7,230 bases of DNA, taken from assembly GCF_041642155.1 (NCBI RefSeq), contig NZ_JBEPWZ010000143.1:1-7230 (forward strand), written 5' to 3'. Below are positions 1-5,579 of the stretch, in pieces. This stretch comes from Fodinibius sp041642155 (GTDB lineage: Bacteria; Bacteroidota; Rhodothermia; Balneolales; Balneolaceae). A program made the position numbers and the translations under genes. Every line of letters starts with the position of its first letter. The first letter of the stretch is position 1. The notes below the pieces were generated by a model. That model was given only the letters and a program-made list of their open reading frames with translations. It was not told the origin of the DNA and did not search any database.

Positions 1-1
1 T

Positions 2-178
2 AAAATGCATGGCAAAACGGGATATGTTTCGGGCGTTCGAGCTCTGAGCGGATATTTGGAGTCGGCATCGGGACAGCCGCTTGTGGTCAGTATCATAACG
101 AATAATTACACCGAGTCGACCTCTTATGTTGATTCGGTACAGGAAGAAATAATTCAACAAATATACTATAAATATTAA
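2..178 (+). CDS. dacB: D-alanyl-D-alanine carboxypeptidase/endopeptidase (PBP4/DacB type), C-terminal fragment
   Basis: The gene enters from the left edge; only the last 58 codons and the TAA are present. The fragment reads KMHGKTGYVSGVRALSGYLE and onward, ending in KYY-like residues (IYYKY). The KTG triad at 14-22 is the third active-site motif of serine penicillin-binding proteins, and the sequence around it (H-G-K-T-G-Y-V-S-G-V-R-A-L-S-G-Y) matches the C-terminal block of peptidase family S13 (PBP4). Known members act in the periplasm, cleaving the terminal D-Ala of peptidoglycan stem peptides or the cross-links between them. The SxxK and SxN motifs lie outside the window. The stop is only 19 nt before the response regulator, so the two may share a transcript. 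The class is well supported by the KTG block, but the choice of dacB among S13 names is by family only. Confidence 0.85.
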   Translation, partial: KMHGKTGYVSGVRALSGYLESASGQPLVVSIITNNYTESTSYVDSVQEEIIQQIYYKY

Positions 179-197
179 CATTTATTAACGAACAGGC

Positions 198-1571
198 ATG
201 CCTGACAAGTCCCCTACAATACTGGTAACGGATGACGAAGAGAGTATTCGCAATTCACTCCGGGATATTCTTGAATTTGAGGGATATCGTGTACTTGAAG
301 CCGAAGATGGTGAACAGGTGTTTCAGATTCTGTCAGAAGAGACCGTCGATCTTATGCTCCTGGATATTAAAATGAAAGGGATGGACGGTATGGAGGTACT
401 CTCTAAACTGAAAGAGAATAAACTCCATTTCCCCGTCATTATGATTTCGGGACACGGAAATATTGAAATTGCGGTGGAAGCCACCAAGAAAGGGGCCTTT
501 GATTTTATCCAGAAACCACCTGATTTGAACCGGTTGCTGGTGAGTGTGCGAAATGCCCTGGATCAACGAAGGCTCTCGGAAGAGAATAAAACCATACGAT
601 CGCGGCTGCCTGAAGTTCCTGAAATTATTGGTGAAAGCCGGGGCATTAAAAAAATAAAAGAAACCATCGATAAAGTTGCCCAGACGAATTCAAGAGTTAT
701 GGTGACCGGCGAAAACGGAACGGGAAAAGAACTTGTAGCCCGCTGGATCCATGAAAAAAGTCAGCGCAGGAATGAAGAGTTCGTAGAAGTCAACTGTGCT
801 GCCATCCCTGCAGATTTGCTCGAAAGTGAGCTTTTTGGTCATGAGAAGGGAGCCTTTACCGGTGCCAGCAGTCAGCGTATCGGTAAATTCGAACAAGCTG
901 ACGGGGGAACGCTTTTCCTGGATGAAGTGGGAGATATGAGTCCCAATGCGCAGGCTAAAGTACTGCGAGCCCTGCAGGAAAATGCCATTATTCGCGTTGG
1001 AGGGACCGAAAAAATAACGGTGGATGTCCGTGTAATCGCGGCTACGAACAAAGATCTGCTGGAAGAGATCGAGGCCGGTGGCTTCAGGGAAGATCTCTAT
1101 CACCGGCTGAATGTGATTCCGATTCATGTTCCGCCGCTTCGGCAACGACGTGAAGATGTCCCGGCGTTGGCCCGGCGATGGCTCAAGCATCTGGCGGAAA
1201 AAGACATTACTTTTTCCGGTATTTCGTTTAGTGATGATGCACTGGAAGCGTTAAAAGAACAACAGTGGTCGGGCAACGTACGGGAGCTTCAAAATGCGGT
1301 AGAACGACTGGGATTGCTTGCCGAGGGTACGACCATCACCGGAAAGGAAGTCAGTAACCTCACGCTCACGGGATCCAGGAAACCTGAGGGAGCCGACAGC
1401 CTGCTCGACAGTATTGACACCTTTCAGGGTTTTAAAGAAGCATCAGAACGATTATTTTTGCTGCGAAAACTGAATGAAAATGATTGGAATATCTCCCAGA
1501 CGGCTGAGGCGATTGACATCCAGCGCAGCCACATGTACAACAAAATGAAGAAGTACGATATCGAGCGGTAG
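198..1571 (+). CDS. Sigma-54-dependent NtrC-family response regulator (NtrX-like)
   Basis: This is a 457-aa three-domain regulator. The receiver domain (about residues 7-122) has the acidic pair D12/D13, phospho-acceptor D56, S84 and K106. A linker leads to a sigma-54 AAA+ domain (about 143-372) with Walker A GENGTGKE (171-178), the sigma-54-contacting loop GAFTGA (218-223), Walker B GGTLFLDE (236-243), arginine residues R297 and R303 in the FREDLYHRLN segment, and sensor-II-like WSGNVREL (357-364). A Fis-type helix-turn-helix follows (about 431-452, NISQTAEAIDIQRSHMYNKM). All catalytic elements look intact, so it should be a phosphorylation-controlled, ATP-driven activator of RpoN promoters. 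The 'KPPDLNRLL' end of the receiver resembles proteins annotated NtrX, but nitrogen control is not shown. No histidine kinase is in the window. The ATG at 198 fits the receiver start but has no clear Shine-Dalgarno sequence. It lies 19 nt after the PBP4 gene and 75 nt before folD. Confidence 0.96.
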   Translation: MPDKSPTILVTDDEESIRNSLRDILEFEGYRVLEAEDGEQVFQILSEETVDLMLLDIKMKGMDGMEVLSKLKENKLHFPVIMISGHGNIEIAVEATKKGAFDFIQKPPDLNRLLVSVRNALDQRRLSEENKTIRSRLPEVPEIIGESRGIKKIKETIDKVAQTNSRVMVTGENGTGKELVARWIHEKSQRRNEEFVEVNCAAIPADLLESELFGHEKGAFTGASSQRIGKFEQADGGTLFLDEVGDMSPNAQAKVLRALQENAIIRVGGTEKITVDVRVIAATNKDLLEEIEAGGFREDLYHRLNVIPIHVPPLRQRREDVPALARRWLKHLAEKDITFSGISFSDDALEALKEQQWSGNVRELQNAVERLGLLAEGTTITGKEVSNLTLTGSRKPEGADSLLDSIDTFQGFKEASERLFLLRKLNENDWNISQTAEAIDIQRSHMYNKMKKYDIER

Positions 1572-1646
1572 ATACCGGATACCAGCAACCGGCACCCGGG
1601 GCCCATTCTGATTGACAACTCAAGACTCATAACTTAAGACCACGAA

Positions 1647-2537
1647 ATGTCCGCTAAAATTATTGACGGTAAGAAAGTAGCAGCAATAACAAGAGATGAA
1701 GTTCGCGAAGATGTGGAGGATTGGCTCGAAGCGGGACATCGCCCCCCTTTTCTACAGGTCATACTGGTTGGCAATGATCCCGCTTCAAATGTATATGTAG
1801 GGGCCAAGACGCGCGCCTGCAAAGAAGTGGGTATTGAAACCGACACCCGGCAGCTACCCGATACGGTTTCCGCCAAAGAACTGAAAAACACGATACAGTA
1901 TTATAATGAGAACGGCGATGTGGATGGCATCCTGGTGCAGCTTCCCCTGCCGTCCCACCTTTCTTCACACGACGTTATAGAGGCTATAGACCACCGCAAG
2001 GACATCGATGGTTTTCATCCCATGAATATAGGCCGGCTTACGGTGGGACAACCCAGCTTTCGTTCCTGTACGCCCGCAGGTATTTTTGAGCTGTTTAAAT
2101 ATTACAGCATTCCCACCAAGGGGAAACATGCTGTTGTGGTGGGGGCCAGTGATATTGTCGGGCGGCCGATCTCCGTTATGCTTTCCAAAGAGGATGCAGG
2201 AGGAAAAGCGACCACGACTATTTGCCACAAGTACACCAAAGACCTGACGGCTCATACCATCTCCGCAGATATACTGGTGGTGGGGGCCGGTCAGCCCAAC
2301 CTGATCAGGGGGGAGATGGTCAAGGAAGGGGTGGTAGTGATAGATGTGGGCATTAACCGTGTAGCCGACGAGACCCGGGAGAAGGGGTACAGCCTGGTGG
2401 GCGACTGTCATTTTGAAAGCGTCAGGGAAAAGGCAAGCTGGATCACGCCGGTTCCCGGTGGCGTGGGTCCCATGACCGTGGCTATGCTAATGAAAAATAC
2501 CCTGTTGGCCGCCAAAAAATCGATTTACCCGGGGTAA
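1647..2537 (+). CDS. folD: Bifunctional methylenetetrahydrofolate dehydrogenase / methenyltetrahydrofolate cyclohydrolase FolD
   Basis: FolD is a cytosolic, usually homodimeric enzyme. It oxidises 5,10-methylene-THF with NADP+ and hydrolyses 5,10-methenyl-THF to 10-formyl-THF, the formyl donor for purine and fMet-tRNA synthesis. The 296-aa length is normal. The catalytic residues fall at the same numbers as I recall for E. coli FolD: Y50 and K54 in YVGAKTRA, Q98 in DGILVQLPLP, and D121 in KDIDGFHP. The Rossmann NADP-binding motif VVVGASDIVGRP and the C-terminal signature PGGVGPMTVAMLMKNTL are both present. The ATG at 1647 gives the standard N-terminus (MSAKIIDGKKVA) but has no obvious Shine-Dalgarno sequence. 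The 75-nt gap after the regulator gene holds no convincing terminator, so read-through from upstream is possible. No intrinsic terminator is evident in the 93 nt after the stop, where transcription meets the end of the minus-strand gene at 2631. Confidence 0.97.
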   Translation: MSAKIIDGKKVAAITRDEVREDVEDWLEAGHRPPFLQVILVGNDPASNVYVGAKTRACKEVGIETDTRQLPDTVSAKELKNTIQYYNENGDVDGILVQLPLPSHLSSHDVIEAIDHRKDIDGFHPMNIGRLTVGQPSFRSCTPAGIFELFKYYSIPTKGKHAVVVGASDIVGRPISVMLSKEDAGGKATTTICHKYTKDLTAHTISADILVVGAGQPNLIRGEMVKEGVVVIDVGINRVADETREKGYSLVGDCHFESVREKASWITPVPGGVGPMTVAMLMKNTLLAAKKSIYPG

Positions 2538-2630
2538 CATCCCCCCTGGGGAGGTCAAGTCATTCCGCTGGTAATAACGCCCGATTCTCTACTTATGACT
2601 GGGTGAATTATGGGGAGGGGTTCATCCTTT

Positions 2631-3005
2631 CTACAGGCACTGTTCCGGATTGTCGGGATCCAGGTGACAACTGTCGGACTGGAGGCTGCGTCCCAATCTA
2701 ACCTCTTGATGCAGCTCTTCCAGAAACTCTACAATTTCCGCCCGCGAGGACCATGTCCGGTGGCCGTCGCCGAGTACGGGCAACTCATCCTTGTCCACTT
2801 CTTTAGGCAGGGAATCAGCATTGTCAACCTGGATAATCTTATGCGCTACAACCATATCCTGCAGTTTTTCCTCAATATGGTCCGTAAACTGGTCAGAAGT
2901 ATCTTTATAAAATGTAAGCATGGTGCGTGGTAACAAGGGGTGTTGTTTTATAGTAACAGTTCCGGCACAGCGACGGTTCCGTTGCATGTTGGATAATATC
3001 TTCAT
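2631..3005 (-). CDS. Hypothetical protein, probable thioredoxin-like fold without CxxC
   Basis: This is a 124-aa protein I cannot name. The N-terminal 25 residues are basic (QRNRR) with Cys13. A strand-like segment TMLTFYKDT (28-36) is followed by a helix (about 37-50), then VVAHKIIQVD (52-61), then LPVLGDGHRTWSS (75-87) and a helix EIVEFLEELHQEV (90-102). This beta-alpha-beta then 'PxLxDG' then helix order resembles glutaredoxin or GST N-terminal folds, with P76 where such proteins carry their cis-proline. No CxxC is present, so classical thiol-disulfide activity is unlikely. Two cysteines sit in the tail (C113 and C123, ending DPDNPEQCL). I chose the ATG at 3005 over an upstream TTG at 3038 because a GGGGAG Shine-Dalgarno sequence lies 6 nt before it. 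A plus-strand ORF over the same bases is judged a shadow. The gene is divergent from the 109-aa ORF and convergent with folD. The fold is inferred by eye. Confidence 0.75.
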   Translation of the reverse strand: MKILSNMQRNRRCAGTVTIKQHPLLPRTMLTFYKDTSDQFTDHIEEKLQDMVVAHKIIQVDNADSLPKEVDKDELPVLGDGHRTWSSRAEIVEFLEELHQEVRLGRSLQSDSCHLDPDNPEQCL

Positions 3006-3152
3006 TATGGACTCCCCTTCAATCGTACTTTTTTTCAATCTCTTGCACCTTGCTGCAGGAAGACAGAATCTTTTTTAGAGAGGGGTGACATACTGCTGTC
3101 AGTCTGCTTGGTTACATTTATGATGAAGATTAATTAAACAAAGAGACCAGTT
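3006..3152. promoter_or_regulatory. Divergent intergenic region, presumed promoters for both small genes
   Basis: These 147 bases separate two divergently transcribed small genes, so they should hold a promoter for each. On the minus strand TTTG (3142-3139) followed after 18 nt by TAAATGTA (3120-3113) is a partial match to the Bacteroidota pattern TTTG-N19-TAnnTTTG. On the plus strand TACATTTA (3113-3120) resembles the -7 element, but no TTTG sits at the right distance. AT-rich sequence (3127-3142) precedes the plus-strand start. A short inverted repeat TGACA-N6-TGTCA (3086-3101) could be an operator but is close to chance level. The region's role follows from the gene arrangement; the individual boxes are weak. 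Confidence 0.3.
3012..3019 (-). promoter_or_regulatory. Ribosome binding site that sets the start of the 124-aa gene
   Basis: Read on the minus strand, AAGGGGAG lies six bases before the ATG at 3005-3003. It is one of the few good Shine-Dalgarno matches in the window. It falls downstream of the alternative TTG start at 3038, which argues for the shorter 124-aa product rather than a 135-aa one. Confidence 0.6.
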
Positions 3153-3482
3153 ATGAATGCAGCAGTTAATATTTCCAACCAGCAGGTTACCGCAAACATG
3201 GAACCGGTGCTACGCAAAGTGCTCAAAGAAGCTGAGCAGGAGCATCAGGAATTGCAACAGATGTTTAAACTGATGGGCTGGGGAGACCTGCCGGATGCGC
3301 TTAAAATTGAAATTAAAGATGATGTGTCGGCACTGGTTGAGGAGCTGCAGGGACAGTATTCCAGCTGTGATCCCGGGGTCGCCCGCCGCCGGCAGCGGGT
3401 CGTCCACTGGATCGAGAGTTTTAAAGATGACTTGTGTTCCCTGCAGACGGCTGTGGAGGCGTTGCGGGTTCGCAGTTTGTAA
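3153..3482 (+). CDS. Hypothetical small helical protein
   Basis: This is a 109-aa protein I do not recognise. It looks almost wholly alpha-helical and charged, with no signal peptide or membrane segment. After a polar N-terminus there is a long helix with heptad-like spacing (about residues 16-40, EPVLRKVLKEAEQEHQELQQ), a break at GWGDLPDA (about 43-50), a second acidic helix (KDDVSALVEELQ, about 55-66), a Cys-Asp-Pro turn, a basic segment (ARRRQR) and a final helix. This could be a small coiled-coil or helical-bundle protein that binds a partner, but the function is unknown. The ATG at 3153 has AAAGAG about 9 nt upstream as a moderate Shine-Dalgarno sequence; M16 is an alternative start. The reading frame is open across the whole stretch. 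An overlapping frame at 3295-3600 has an arginine/cysteine-rich, unlikely composition. It sits between a divergent gene and a long non-coding region. Confidence 0.65.
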   Translation: MNAAVNISNQQVTANMEPVLRKVLKEAEQEHQELQQMFKLMGWGDLPDALKIEIKDDVSALVEELQGQYSSCDPGVARRRQRVVHWIESFKDDLCSLQTAVEALRVRSL

Positions 3483-3585
3483 GATCTATTTCAGGTTATA
3501 TCAGCGGGGCCTTCACAAAACCCATGTCACTCTTTACCAATTAGCGGGACAGGGTCTTTGGCAAAAAAGGTCCACCGTTTCTAAT
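3483..3585. other. Non-coding stretch after the 109-aa gene
   Basis: This is the first part of a 471-nt gap between the 109-aa gene and guaB. I see no credible gene here and no clear intrinsic terminator for the upstream gene. The A-run at 3565-3570 is flanked only by short GG/CC pairings. The rest of the gap is described in the palindrome, leader RNA and terminator entries. Confidence 0.4.
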
Positions 3586-3615
3586 GCACTTTTGCTATAG
3601 CTATAGAAAAAGTGC
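3586..3615. repeat. 30-bp near-perfect loopless palindrome
   Basis: The two 15-nt halves, GCACTTTTGCTATAG and CTATAGAAAAAGTGC, are reverse complements at 14 of 15 positions; the single mismatch is G3594 opposite A3607. The centre lies between 3600 and 3601 with no loop, and the inner hexamer CTATAG is itself a palindrome repeated in tandem. Such dyad symmetry in non-coding DNA is what a dimeric or tetrameric DNA-binding protein would use. As RNA it could form an 8-bp outer stem (3586-3593 with 3608-3615). It is not followed by a T-run on either strand, so it is not a typical intrinsic terminator. It lies at the head of the guaB leader region and 103 nt after the 109-aa gene. The palindrome is directly visible, but its function is unknown. 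Confidence 0.85.
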
Positions 3616-3907
3616 CGGTCCCGGCTGCTGACGATATTCAACATCACATAGCAAGGTTTTGCAAAACTCCCCAGGGGGGCGGGGTACCTGTTCAAGGTCA
3701 GGGCCAGAGGAAGATTGGAATGGTAGCAGGTAGCCTGTCTGAGAGAATTTCAACCGGCCGATAACGCCGGTATTGAACAAAAGACCGTTTTTGTAAAGAC
3801 CTCAATTAATAAGGGAGAGGCCCTTGGGCAGCCTAATAATGTGGGTGACCTTGACTATTAACAAATTTTTTAGGAAATCTGTTAAGCAGGTCGCCCACAT
3901 TTTTTTT
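3616..3907 (+). ncRNA. Candidate structured RNA: guaB leader (attenuator/riboswitch-like) or stand-alone small RNA
   Basis: No convincing ORF covers this stretch, yet it holds a series of plausible RNA helices ending in a strong terminator. Visible hairpins are TTCAACCGGC (3749-3758) with GCCGGTATTGAA (3766-3777), 10 pairs with a 2-nt bulge; ACAAAA (3777-3782) with TTTTGT (3789-3794); and AAGGG (3811-3815) with CCCTT (3821-3825). GGCTGC (3623-3628) can pair with GCAGCC (3828-3833), which would close a domain of about 210 nt. TCAAGGTCA (3692-3700) is perfectly complementary to TGACCTTGA (3846-3854), part of the terminator's 5' arm, so it could act as an antiterminator. Its position before guaB suggests purine-linked control, by analogy with leaders of purine genes in other bacteria. 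I do not recognise a known riboswitch consensus. A separate small RNA is equally possible. The 5' end is arbitrary, and all pairings were found by eye without energy calculation. Confidence 0.35.
3838..3907 (+). terminator. Strong intrinsic terminator directly upstream of guaB
   Basis: AATGTGGGTGACCT (3838-3851) pairs with AGGTCGCCCACATT (3888-3901), 14 bp with a single G-U wobble in RNA. Inside the loop a second stem forms between TTAACA (3858-3863) and TGTTAA (3880-3885), and possibly ATTT (3865-3868) with AAAT (3875-3878). A run of eight T residues (3900-3907) follows at once. This is a textbook plus-strand rho-independent terminator; the minus strand lacks a matching T-run. It is 356 nt beyond the stop of the 109-aa gene and ends 46 nt before the guaB ATG. 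It therefore either ends an upstream RNA or controls read-through into guaB. The start of the loop carries TTGACT (3852-3857), but no good -10 box follows at 16-18 nt. Confidence 0.85.
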
Positions 3908-3953
3908 ATCTTTGCCCAAACCTGAATCCAAATACGTGCAGACCTACTCTATC

Positions 3954-5432
3954 ATGCAATCTTCCTCTCCTTCTGATCGGATTACACGGCAGGGCCTGAC
4001 TTATGATGATGTGCTCCTGGTGCCGGGCTACTCGCAAACGCTGCCGCGCGATGCCAATACGAGTATAGACCTTACCGACGACCTGACCCTCAATGTACCT
4101 ATTATCAGCGCAGCAATGGATACTGTTTCGGAGTATCGACTGGCTATTGCATTAGCCCGGGAGGGAGGCATTGCCATGCTGCACAAGAATATGTCGATTC
4201 AGGATCAGGCGGACCAGGTACGCATGGTAAAGCGCAGCGAGAGTGGTATGATTGTTGATCCCGTCACGCTGGATAAGGATTCGACGGTACGGAAAGCGCG
4301 CTCGCTGATGAAAAAGCATAAAATCGGGGGTATTCCTATTGTTAAAGACGATAATACACTTATTGGCATCGTCACCAACCGGGACCTGCGCTTCGAACAC
4401 TATGTGGATAAAAAGCTGAGTACGATCATGACCAGCGACAACCTGATCACGGCGCGGGAAGGGACCACCCTGGAGGAAGCTGAAAAACTTTTACAGGAAC
4501 ATAAAGTGGAAAAGCTGCCCATTGTAGATGATGACACCAAACTGGTGGGACTGATTACCTTTAAGGATATTGAAAAGAAAATGAATTTCCCCCATGCCTG
4601 TAAGGATGACATGGGACGACTGCGCGTGGGGGCTGCTGTAGGAGTTACCGAGGATACCCTGGAGCGTGTCGATGCGCTGGTGGAATCGGGCGTGGATGTT
4701 ATTACGGTGGATACCGCCCATGGCCATTCGACAGGAGTGCTGGAAATAGTAGAGAAGATTAAGGCGGCCTATCCCGATCTGAGTCTCATCGGGGGCAATA
4801 TTGCTACCAGGGACGCGGCAAAGGCGCTGGTCGATGCCGGTGCGGATGTCCTTAAAGTGGGGGTCGGACCGGGATCCATCTGTACGACCAGAGTGGTTAC
4901 GGGGGTGGGCGTTCCGCAGTTGAGTGCTGTTATGGAGGTGGCCGAGCTGGCCCACGAAGCGGGCGTCGGACTCATTGCCGACGGCGGCATTAAGCAGACG
5001 GGCGACATCCCCAAAGCGATAGCCGGGGGAGCCGATGCGGTGATGATGGGATCGATGTTTGCCGGCGTGGATGAAAGTCCCGGTGAAACGATTATCTACG
5101 AATCCCGAAAGTATAAATCCTACCGCGGAATGGGCAGTATCGGCGCCATGGAGAAAGGGTCCAAGGATCGCTATTTCCAGGATGTGGAGGATAATATCAA
5201 TAAACTAGTGCCTGAGGGAATTGAGGGACGCGTACCCTATAAGGGATATCTCAGTGAGGTGGTCCATCAGATGGTCGGGGGATTACGGGCAGCGATGGGC
5301 TATGTCGGAGCGGCAGATCTTTCCGAGCTGAAGAAAGCGGAGTTTGTACAGATTTCAGCTGCCGCCTACAAGGAAAGCCACCCGCATTCTGTCCAGATTA
5401 CCAAAGAGTCGCCCAACTATTCGGTCAGCTAA
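3954..5432 (+). CDS. guaB: Inosine-5'-monophosphate dehydrogenase GuaB
   Basis: IMPDH oxidises IMP to XMP with NAD+, the committed step to GMP, as a cytosolic tetramer or octamer. The protein has 492 aa from the ATG at 3954, typical for bacterial IMPDH. The TIM-barrel N-terminus starts LTYDDVLLVPGYS (15-27). Two CBS domains are inserted at about 100-150 and 160-215; these bind regulatory nucleotides in family members. The active-site loop is GVGPGSICTTR (303-313) with catalytic C310. D343-G344-G345 and GSMFAG (366-371) form the IMP phosphate site. The mobile flap carries R406-Y407 in KDRYFQ, and the C-terminus SHPHSVQITKESPNYS is family-typical. A longer frame from TTG at 3912 is possible, but its ribosome site would fall in the terminator T-run, so I prefer ATG 3954, although it lacks a Shine-Dalgarno sequence. 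The terminator ending at 3907 suggests attenuation or a promoter hidden in the hairpin region. It is convergent with the Lpt permease genes. Confidence 0.97.
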   Translation: MQSSSPSDRITRQGLTYDDVLLVPGYSQTLPRDANTSIDLTDDLTLNVPIISAAMDTVSEYRLAIALAREGGIAMLHKNMSIQDQADQVRMVKRSESGMIVDPVTLDKDSTVRKARSLMKKHKIGGIPIVKDDNTLIGIVTNRDLRFEHYVDKKLSTIMTSDNLITAREGTTLEEAEKLLQEHKVEKLPIVDDDTKLVGLITFKDIEKKMNFPHACKDDMGRLRVGAAVGVTEDTLERVDALVESGVDVITVDTAHGHSTGVLEIVEKIKAAYPDLSLIGGNIATRDAAKALVDAGADVLKVGVGPGSICTTRVVTGVGVPQLSAVMEVAELAHEAGVGLIADGGIKQTGDIPKAIAGGADAVMMGSMFAGVDESPGETIIYESRKYKSYRGMGSIGAMEKGSKDRYFQDVEDNINKLVPEGIEGRVPYKGYLSEVVHQMVGGLRAAMGYVGAADLSELKKAEFVQISAAAYKESHPHSVQITKESPNYSVS

Positions 5433-5579
5433 CCCGCATCATTCACGTGTGAAATAACATATTTTCCAGCTTTTTTTGCCTTGCCCACCACCAAATTTCC
5501 TGATGAAGAATCCGGGCCAGGCTAAAGTGGGTGCGGGACATGACGTGATGAAAAGTGAGAAAAAACGAAGCAGAAGCCA

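Noticed and set aside
1612..1640. Perfect -35 box TTGACA before folD
   Set aside because: No acceptable -10 lies at 16-18 nt, and the implied start point would almost coincide with the folD ATG.
2610..2933. Plus-strand open frame of 107 codons
   Set aside because: It lies antisense to the 124-aa minus-strand gene, which has a good Shine-Dalgarno sequence and a protein-like fold pattern. The plus-strand product has no recognisable pattern.
3086..3101. Inverted repeat TGACA-N6-TGTCA as an operator
   Set aside because: Five-base arms with a free choice of spacer are expected by chance in a region of this size, so no separate call was made.
3295..3600. Plus-strand open frame overlapping the 109-aa gene
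   Set aside because: Its product is rich in Arg, Cys and Ser in a way typical of an out-of-frame reading. The frame starting at 3153 has a moderate ribosome site and a coherent helical product.
3691..3739. Possible SRP (4.5S) RNA domain IV: GGTCAGG, GGAA and AGCAG in order
   Set aside because: In SRP RNA these elements are packed tightly around a GGAA tetraloop. Here the spacing is much larger and the flanking helix does not pair properly, so the resemblance is probably chance.
3852..3882. TTGACT in the terminator loop as the guaB promoter -35
   Set aside because: The hexamers at 16-18 nt (GGAAAT, GAAATC, AAATCT) are poor -10 boxes. A promoter inside the hairpin cannot be excluded but is not supported.
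5442..5477. TTCAC-GT-GTGAA followed by a T-run as the guaB terminator
   Set aside because: The loop would be only 2 nt, the stem is AT-rich and short, and the T-run begins about 18 nt beyond it, so it is not a convincing intrinsic terminator.
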